Shown here: positions 1-5,085 of the stretch, one piece after another
Layout of the letters: each line of letters opens with the position of its first letter
Numbering within the stretch: the first letter of the stretch is position 1
NCBI GenBank assembly: GCA_002432085.1
Contig: DJFN01000164.1
Location: forward strand, 27,799-32,883
Direction: 5' to 3'
Length of the DNA: 5,085 bases
DNA from: Flavobacteriales bacterium UBA5871
Lineage (GTDB): Bacteria; Bacteroidota; Bacteroidia; Flavobacteriales_D; Crocinitomicaceae
The notes under the pieces: model-generated
The model's database searches: none
The model's input: the letters and a program-made list of their open reading frames with translations, nothing else
Told to the model about the DNA's origin: nothing
Position numbers and translations under genes: made by a program

Positions 1-1
1 G

Positions 2-373
2 CCAATGACTTATAACCGTTTAATTGAGCTTGGATTCAAAAAAGATTTCACGATGGGATATTCCGATCAGCCCGGTTTTCGTGCCGGAACGGCCCATCCA
101 TTCCCATTTTTCGATCTATCCCGGAATTTGCAAACCGATTTATTGCTCGTGCCATTCGTATACATGGAAGGCATGTTCAAAGATTACCTGCGAATGAGTC
201 CGGAAGAAAGCAAAACCGTTGTTGCAGCTTTGATCAATGAAGTAAAAAGCTACGGCGGTGTTTTCTGCTGTATCTGGCATAACGAAACCATCGGAACCGA
301 TTCAAAATGGGAAGGTTGGAAGGAATTGCTGCATTTCACTTTAGAACAATTCAGCGATGAATCCGGCGAGTGA
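2..373 (+). CDS. Polysaccharide deacetylase-like protein, C-terminal part (5' end outside window)
   Basis: This is the C-terminal end of a carbohydrate esterase family 4-like polysaccharide deacetylase, of the kind common in Flavobacteriia. Such enzymes remove N- or O-acetyl groups from exported or cell-wall polysaccharides; the substrate here is unknown. The frame is open to the window edge, and the first ATG at base 5 falls inside a conserved stretch, so it is unlikely to be the true start. Recognisable family blocks, counted from that ATG, are TMGYSDQPGFRAGT (residues 16-29), the following HPFPFFDL, LLVPFVYMEG (47-56), and a late GGVFCCIWHNET segment (84-95) typical of the last strand of the barrel. 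The metal-binding motifs would lie in the missing N-terminal part, so activity cannot be judged. The stop TGA (371-373) lies inside the next gene, which suggests coupled translation. Family assignment is from remembered motif patterns and is fairly confident. Confidence 0.78.
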   Translation, partial: PMTYNRLIELGFKKDFTMGYSDQPGFRAGTAHPFPFFDLSRNLQTDLLLVPFVYMEGMFKDYLRMSPEESKTVVAALINEVKSYGGVFCCIWHNETIGTDSKWEGWKELLHFTLEQFSDESGE

Positions 374-1295
374 ATTTCCGGCTCCGAAAGATGGACTGAA
401 AATCAGTCATCAACAGCCTGTCGTGCTGATCGGCTCTTGTTTTTCGGAGCACATCGCCGTTGAATTGCAGCAAGCGGGTTTTCATGTCGTTTCGAATCCG
501 TTCGGTGTCATATTCCATCCGATTCCTTTGGCGAGATGCCTTTCAGAAACGCTTACGGAAACGACGAACGAGCGTACTTTACAACGTGATGATGTCTTCC
601 TGTCCTGGGATGCCAGCAGCGAAGTCTACGCGATGTCTGAAAGCGATTTGAAAAGTAAGTTGCATAATCTCCGTTCAGAATTGAAAATGGCACTTTCACA
701 AGCTTCCGTTCTTGTCATTACGCTTGGTTCTGCGCACGGCTATCGCTTGAATGACGAAGGAACGATTGTAGCGAATTGTCATAAAATGCCCGGAAGCAGG
801 TTCAAAAAAGAGCTGACTCCGCTCGATGAACTGGCAGAACATTGGGAAGAAACGATCAGCGCACTTAAGATTTTTAACCCGGAATTACAGCTGATTTTCA
901 CCGTTAGCCCGGTGCGTTATTCCCGCGACGGCTGGACGGAAAATAACCGATCCAAAGCGCGTTTGTTCGAGCTTTGCGGCGTATTGGAAGAGCGTTTCGG
1001 CGTGACGTATTTCCCGGCTTATGAGCTCGTAAACGACCTGCTGCGGGATTACCGGTATTTTGCCCGCGATGGCGTGCATCCGAACGAGCTGGCGGTTGAA
1101 GAAGTCTGGAATCTGTTCAGCAATTGGTTTTTCAAGGAAGCAACCGTGGGATTGATCGGCGAGATGGCTGCGCTTCGTCGTATGGAGCAGCACCGGCTTC
1201 TGTTTCCGGAATCGGAGGCTTCGAAACGTTTCCTGGAACAATTTCAGCAGCAAAAGGACCGCTTTCTGTTGCAACATCCTTACATACGCTGGTGA
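357..1295 (+). CDS. GSCFA-domain protein (SGNH/GDSL-like hydrolase fold)
   Basis: This is a complete 312-residue protein of the GSCFA family, named after its N-terminal motif and related to SGNH/GDSL esterases. The motif reads GSCFS at residues 26-30, with serine in place of the final alanine; Ser27 matches the position of the SGNH nucleophile. Further family blocks are NPFGVIFHP (47-55), TLGSAHGYRL (122-131), VANCHKMPGSRF (138-149), a TVSPVR...ENNRSKARL block near 180-205, FPAYE and LRDYRYF just before residue 238, and DGVHPN with Asp238 and His241, the expected D-x-x-H of the catalytic set. No signal peptide or membrane segment is seen, so it is probably cytoplasmic. The ATG at 357 places 25 residues before the motif, as is usual for the family, and there is no clear Shine-Dalgarno. 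It overlaps the deacetylase gene by 17 bases, suggesting joint work on a glycan. The substrate is unknown; an acyl esterase or transferase role is inference. Confidence 0.9.
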   Translation: MNPASEFPAPKDGLKISHQQPVVLIGSCFSEHIAVELQQAGFHVVSNPFGVIFHPIPLARCLSETLTETTNERTLQRDDVFLSWDASSEVYAMSESDLKSKLHNLRSELKMALSQASVLVITLGSAHGYRLNDEGTIVANCHKMPGSRFKKELTPLDELAEHWEETISALKIFNPELQLIFTVSPVRYSRDGWTENNRSKARLFELCGVLEERFGVTYFPAYELVNDLLRDYRYFARDGVHPNELAVEEVWNLFSNWFFKEATVGLIGEMAALRRMEQHRLLFPESEASKRFLEQFQQQKDRFLLQHPYIRW

Positions 1296-1309
1296 TCCAA
1301 TCCTTTTTC

Positions 1310-1317
1310 TATTTTTG
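1310..1317 (+). promoter_or_regulatory. Possible Bacteroidota -7 promoter element (TAnnTTTG)
   Basis: TATTTTTG in the 48-base gap before the permease gene matches the Bacteroidota sigma-70 -7 consensus TAnnTTTG and ends 26 bases before the ATG at 1344, giving a plausible short leader of about 20 bases. I found no TTG or TTTG at the expected -33 spacing, and the surrounding stretch is T-rich, so a chance match is possible. If real, it would transcribe the permease and probably the GT-C gene separately from the two genes upstream. Confidence 0.35.
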
Positions 1318-1343
1318 TCAGCATCAGTACACAACACGCAACC

Positions 1344-3299
1344 ATGAGCTTTCAATCTTTATTCAGAAAAAAGAACGTCAATGACATTCTGGCCTCCATC
1401 GAACAAAACGGCGGAGAAAATGCTCATGGAACACTCGACTCGGGCGACGGACACACATTGGGACGTCACCTGGGAGTGCGCGATCTGGCGGCTTTCGGTA
1501 TCGCTGCGATCATCGGAGCGGGAATCTTCAGTACGATCGGAAAGGCAAGTGCCGATGGCGGTCCCGCGGTCATTTTCCTGTTCCTCTTCACCGCCATTGC
1601 CTGTGGTTTTGCAGCGTTCGCTTATGCCGAATTCGCTTCGATGGTACCGGTTTCAGGAAGTGCGTATACCTATTCCTATGTTGCTTTCGGTGAAATCATT
1701 GCGTGGATCATCGGATGGGCGTTGATCATGGAGTACGCGATCGGAAATATCACGGTCGCCATATCGTGGAGCGATTACTTCACCGGACTATTGGAAAGTG
1801 GTGGGCTAAAGCTGCCTCAATGGATACAAATGGATTACATCACCGCGCATAATGGCTACAACGAAGCTGTGGGCCTCATGCAAAGCGGAAAAGTATTCCA
1901 GAATCTCGACGAATCGCTGCAATCAGCCTACATTGCCTGGACCAGCTGTCCGAAGCTTGGCCCGATCCATTTCATCGCTGATTTACCGGCACTCCTGATT
2001 ATCATCCTGATTACATGGCTCGTTTACCGCGGAATGAAGGAATCGCGAAACGCCAGCAACCTGATGGTAGTGATCAAACTGGCGGTTATCCTGCTTGTGA
2101 TCGCCGTTGGTGTTTTCTATGTCGACACCGACAACTGGAATCCGTTCGCGCCGGAAGGCATGGAAGGCGTTCTGAAAGGTGTTTCGGCGGTCTTTTTCGC
2201 TTATATCGGTTTCGATGCGATTTCCACAACGGCCGAAGAATGTCGGAATCCACAGCGGGATCTTCCACGCGGGATGATGTGGGCGATCATTATCTGTACG
2301 GTACTTTACATCATTATTGCGCTCGTTCTGACCGGAATGGTTTCCTATAAAGACCTCGATGTGGGTGATCCGCTGGCGGCTGTGTTTGAACAACTTGACT
2401 TGAAATGGCTTTCCGGAATTATTGCTGTGAGCGCCGTGGTGGCTATGGCGAGCGTATTGCTCGTGTTCCAGATGGGACAGCCGCGTATCTGGATGAGCAT
2501 GAGCCGCGACGGTTTGCTGCCGCCGAAATTTTCGAAGATTCATCCGCGCTTTAAAACGCCGTCTTTCTCGACCGTTGTCGTTGGTTTTGTGGTGGCCGTT
2601 CCAGCTCTGTTCATGAACCTTACGATGGTAACCGACCTTTGCAGTATCGGAACGCTGTTTGCTTTCGTCATGGTATGTGCCGGCGTCCTCGTATTGCAGA
2701 ACAAGCCCGACGTTCCACGCGGAAAATTCCGTATTCCGTATATGAACGCGAAATACATTGCGCCGCTGATGCTCGTCGGAGGTGTAACGCTGGCGTTTAC
2801 GGTTTACAATCGTTCTACAATGGCTTTTCTGACGAACGAGCGCGAGCTGATCGCACCGGCCGATTTGTTGACTTCGCTCGACAACAATCAGACGGAAAAT
2901 CTGAAAAAAGAAGTGGAGCGCATCGACTACAAAGGCTTTGAAGCAAGCGACAAAGATCTTGAAACCTATTTCGGTGAAATGGAGGAGGGGCAATACCTCA
3001 AGCAGATGAAAGCCGTCGGAATGGAAGAGAAACAGCTCTACGAATCCGGATTTGCGCTGTTCATGCACAAAATCCCGATGTGGATCTTCCTCGTTTTGCT
3101 CGTTGGGATCACGATCTGGGCATTCCGCTCGAATTTGTCTTTAATTCCACTTTTAGGACTCGTCAGCTGTCTTTACATGATGGCTGAGCTCACAATCTGG
3201 AACTGGATCGGTTTCGGTGCGTGGCTGGCTGTCGGCATGGTGATCTATTTCGGTTACAGCCGCAAGAAAAGCAAACTCAACGTTTCGCCGCAAGTCTAA
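1344..3299 (+). CDS. Amino acid permease, APC superfamily (cationic amino acid transporter-like)
   Basis: This inner-membrane secondary transporter of the amino acid-polyamine-organocation superfamily most resembles the cationic amino acid transporter (CAT) family. Helix I carries the substrate-binding GAGIF motif (residues 58-62) within AAIIGAGIFSTIG. Helix II is about 74-95, and the PVSGSAYTYSY loop (102-112) leads into a long helix III. The CAT signature FFAYIGFDAISTTAEE lies at 284-299, and SIGTLFAF at 434-441. I count about 13-14 hydrophobic segments. At 651 residues it is longer than typical bacterial CAT-like permeases of about 450-500, because of a roughly 60-residue hydrophilic insert after helix III (about 149-209) and a roughly 80-residue charged insert (about 493-575) followed by two or three extra C-terminal hydrophobic segments. 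The ATG at 1344 is preceded by a cytoplasmic tail of about 45 residues. The GT-C gene follows 10 bases after the stop. The substrate cannot be read from sequence; a basic amino acid is only a family-level guess. Confidence 0.9.
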   Translation: MSFQSLFRKKNVNDILASIEQNGGENAHGTLDSGDGHTLGRHLGVRDLAAFGIAAIIGAGIFSTIGKASADGGPAVIFLFLFTAIACGFAAFAYAEFASMVPVSGSAYTYSYVAFGEIIAWIIGWALIMEYAIGNITVAISWSDYFTGLLESGGLKLPQWIQMDYITAHNGYNEAVGLMQSGKVFQNLDESLQSAYIAWTSCPKLGPIHFIADLPALLIIILITWLVYRGMKESRNASNLMVVIKLAVILLVIAVGVFYVDTDNWNPFAPEGMEGVLKGVSAVFFAYIGFDAISTTAEECRNPQRDLPRGMMWAIIICTVLYIIIALVLTGMVSYKDLDVGDPLAAVFEQLDLKWLSGIIAVSAVVAMASVLLVFQMGQPRIWMSMSRDGLLPPKFSKIHPRFKTPSFSTVVVGFVVAVPALFMNLTMVTDLCSIGTLFAFVMVCAGVLVLQNKPDVPRGKFRIPYMNAKYIAPLMLVGGVTLAFTVYNRSTMAFLTNERELIAPADLLTSLDNNQTENLKKEVERIDYKGFEASDKDLETYFGEMEEGQYLKQMKAVGMEEKQLYESGFALFMHKIPMWIFLVLLVGITIWAFRSNLSLIPLLGLVSCLYMMAELTIWNWIGFGAWLAVGMVIYFGYSRKKSKLNVSPQV

Positions 3300-3309
3300 A
3301 ATTCATGCT

Positions 3310-5085
3310 ATGAAGCGACTGGCAGCAGCAACGACAGATAAATGGTTCGGAACCGTTTTCATCCTGTTGCTGGCCGTATACTTCGTGGTGGTTTACCGCC
3401 CGGATTTCGACAAAGGACCGAACGGCATCCATGCCTGGGCACAGGCCGATCATTACGCACTTGCGAAAGGATTCGTCAACAACGATCTCAACTTTTTTCA
3501 GCCGGAAACATACGTCAGCAATCATCAATTTCCCGATTACTGGAAAACGGACAGCAAATCTTCCGTGACGGCGGTGGATTTTCCGATCCACAACTACATT
3601 CCGGCGGTGATCATGAAGATCAGCGGTTCCGATTCGCCGATGATTTACCGCGTTTACCTGCTGCTGGTCGGACTGATGGGCGCGTTTTTCCTGTTCCGTT
3701 TGGCGACGCTTTTGACGGGCAATCGCTGGATGGGCGTTTTTATCGCACTTTTCTTCGTGACGTCGCCTGTTTATACCTATTACCAGATCCGTTTTTTGCC
3801 GGGCGTTCCCAGTCTCGCAACCGCGATCACAGGTTTGTATTTTTATTCCGCTTACCGGCAACAGGAACAGCGCAAATCGTTGATCATTGCAATGATCTTC
3901 CTGACATTGGCTGCTTTGACGCGTACGACCTTTCTCATTCCGTTGATTGCGGTGTTGGCGGTTGAGTTTTTCCGGTTGCTGAAAACGCCAAAAGATGTAA
4001 AGCTGAAAATCGTGCTCGTAACGCTTTCCGCCGGTTTTATTCTGGGCTACATGCTCTGGAATGCACACTTACGGAACACTTACGGATCGTTGTTTCTGAG
4101 CACGCTGATGCCGGTTTCTTCGTTCAGCGAATTCATCGAGATCACGGCAAAAGTCTACGAATTCTGGCGTTTCGAGTACTTTTCGAGATGGCATTATATC
4201 GTATTGATAGTATTAGTTATCACGGCTATTGTTCAACTGATCCGCTTGCGTAAAAAAGATGTGTTGGGGCGAACGATCGGCGCTTTGACCGGTTTTATGT
4301 TCGTAGGCTGCCTGTTGTTCTACATTGTGTTGTGTGCGCAGTTCGTCAACCACGATTATTATTTCATCGACGTCTTTTTCGTTCCACTGATCCTTGTTGT
4401 TTGCGGTTTGGGTCGACTGGCCGTTCCTGAAAAAAGGCTTTTCCGCTGGGGATTTTTGGTAACCGGTTTTGCTTTTTCGGCATTGGCGTTGCGCGCCGAT
4501 TTCAACGTACAGCGGCAGCGTGCAGAAAGCGAGCGATTCGGCCTGAATGCTGCGACCGATCTGGCTTACCAGGACAGCGAAGCGTTTCTCGACCGTTTGG
4601 GTATTCCGAAGTCGGAAAAACTGCTGGTGATCACGCCGGCGCCACCGAATGTGCCGTTTATGGCCATGAACCGCAAAGGCTACATCACGATGGGGACGAA
4701 GCCCGAAGTCTTCCGGACGATGCTGCAATTTCCGGTGAAATATGTCGTGTTCCAGAACGAGCTCTTCATGCCGGAAGTGTATGCGAATTATCCGCAGATC
4801 ATCAACGGCCTGGAAGTCGTAGCTACCAATGGAAAGATCACGCTTTGCCGGAAAACGGCACCGAAAGCCAAAAATTTGTACACCTTCCTGCAGCTTGATA
4901 AGCGACAGCCGGTTTTTTCAGCCGATTTCTCGGATACGTCCAACGTGGCGTGGGAATGCGTTCGTTCGTTCAACGATAAGGAGCAGGCCTGGGAATATTT
5001 GCCGGAAAACGATTTCGGTCCGGTATTAAAGCTCCGCGACAGCAGCTGGTTCAATCGCGATCGTATCGTCTTTGTAGAAGGAGAA
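3310..5085 (+). CDS. GT-C fold membrane glycosyltransferase, GT39/ArnT-like (3' end outside window)
   Basis: From the ATG at 3310 the frame runs without a stop for 592 codons to the window edge, so the C-terminus is missing. It is a polytopic protein resembling GT39/ArnT-type enzymes, which transfer sugars from polyprenyl-phosphate donors outside the cytoplasmic membrane. Helix I is about 13-29. The first periplasmic loop carries HAWAQADHYALA (41-52), where Asp47 sits at the usual position of the catalytic acidic residue, then FFQPETY and a DFPIHNY motif (90-96) like the family's FPL-type motif. Further hydrophobic segments lie near 113-135, 139-157, 164-182, 190-217, 232-251, 296-313, 320-343, 353-371 and 378-396, with HDYY at 348-351. 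From about 398 it is soluble: one alpha/beta-looking region (about 415-515), then from about 535 a new segment rich in aromatic and beta-prone residues. It begins 10 bases after the permease stop and is probably co-transcribed. Donor and acceptor are unknown; GT39-like is safer than any named enzyme. Confidence 0.78.
   Translation, partial: MKRLAAATTDKWFGTVFILLLAVYFVVVYRPDFDKGPNGIHAWAQADHYALAKGFVNNDLNFFQPETYVSNHQFPDYWKTDSKSSVTAVDFPIHNYIPAVIMKISGSDSPMIYRVYLLLVGLMGAFFLFRLATLLTGNRWMGVFIALFFVTSPVYTYYQIRFLPGVPSLATAITGLYFYSAYRQQEQRKSLIIAMIFLTLAALTRTTFLIPLIAVLAVEFFRLLKTPKDVKLKIVLVTLSAGFILGYMLWNAHLRNTYGSLFLSTLMPVSSFSEFIEITAKVYEFWRFEYFSRWHYIVLIVLVITAIVQLIRLRKKDVLGRTIGALTGFMFVGCLLFYIVLCAQFVNHDYYFIDVFFVPLILVVCGLGRLAVPEKRLFRWGFLVTGFAFSALALRADFNVQRQRAESERFGLNAATDLAYQDSEAFLDRLGIPKSEKLLVITPAPPNVPFMAMNRKGYITMGTKPEVFRTMLQFPVKYVVFQNELFMPEVYANYPQIINGLEVVATNGKITLCRKTAPKAKNLYTFLQLDKRQPVFSADFSDTSNVAWECVRSFNDKEQAWEYLPENDFGPVLKLRDSSWFNRDRIVFVEGE

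Noticed and set aside
5..7. ATG at base 5 as the true start of a small 122-residue protein
   Set aside because: The frame is open upstream to the window edge, and the protein corresponds only to the C-terminal part of a deacetylase, so this is an internal methionine.
1300..1317. A T-rich stretch after the GSCFA gene as a terminator
   Set aside because: No stable inverted repeat precedes the T-rich run, so an intrinsic terminator is not supported.
885..1355. A 156-codon open frame on the - strand across the end of the GSCFA gene and the gap
   Set aside because: It lies mostly antisense to conserved GSCFA blocks such as DGVHPN and has no recognisable features of its own.
1983..3068. A 361-codon open frame on the - strand, antisense to the permease gene
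   Set aside because: The translation is rich in His, Arg, Asn and Gln with no recognisable domain, and the + strand frame here has clear permease motifs (FFAYIGFDAISTTAEE, SIGTLFAF). It is a shadow of that gene.
3305..3313. A two-codon ATG-CTA-TGA mini-frame overlapping the GT-C start codon
   Set aside because: So short a frame is expected by chance, and nothing else around it suggests a regulatory leader.
3342..3965. A 207-codon + strand open frame in a different phase from the GT-C gene
   Set aside because: It is Arg-rich and without motifs, while the frame starting at 3310 continues unbroken to the window edge with coherent membrane segments.
3277..4068. A 263-codon open frame on the - strand, antisense to the start of the GT-C gene
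   Set aside because: Its composition is dominated by Arg, Gln, His and Cys with no family resemblance; the + strand frame encodes clear membrane helices and GT-C motifs.
4213..4728. A 171-codon open frame on the - strand within the GT-C gene
   Set aside because: It is a Gln/Arg/His-rich shadow of membrane and soluble segments of the GT-C protein.

Overview
The window looks like ordinary chromosomal DNA from a member of the Bacteroidota, most likely a Flavobacteriales-type organism. This rests on the families present (a Bacteroidota-style polysaccharide deacetylase C-terminus, a GSCFA-domain protein, and a long CAT-type permease with extra loops), on the lack of clear Shine-Dalgarno sequences before any start, and on one match to the Bacteroidota -7 promoter element TAnnTTTG. 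No 16S or other marker gene is present, so the lineage is an inference.

Layout: all four genes lie on the + strand and are tightly packed. (1) Bases 2-373 are the last 123 codons (stop included) of a polysaccharide deacetylase-like protein whose N-terminus lies outside the window. (2) Bases 357-1295 encode a complete 312-residue GSCFA-domain (SGNH/GDSL-like) protein that overlaps gene 1 by 17 bases. (3) After a 48-base gap with a possible promoter, bases 1344-3299 encode a 651-residue amino acid permease of the APC superfamily. (4) Ten bases later, at 3310, a large membrane protein of the GT-C glycosyltransferase type (GT39/ArnT-like) begins. It stays open for 592 codons to the window edge and carries a soluble C-terminal part.

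How they may work together: the deacetylase and GSCFA protein look translationally coupled, and both are plausible modifiers of cell-envelope or exported glycans (removal of acetyl groups; SGNH-type ester chemistry). The GT-C protein would transfer sugar from a lipid-linked donor on the periplasmic side, which also fits the envelope. The permease has no evident link to this theme and may simply share the transcript. There are no RNA genes, mobile elements, repeats, CRISPR arrays or convincing terminators, and no stretch over 300 bases lacks a gene. I see no novel system here. The most interesting points are the two extra loops in the permease and the uncharacterised C-terminal region of the GT-C protein.
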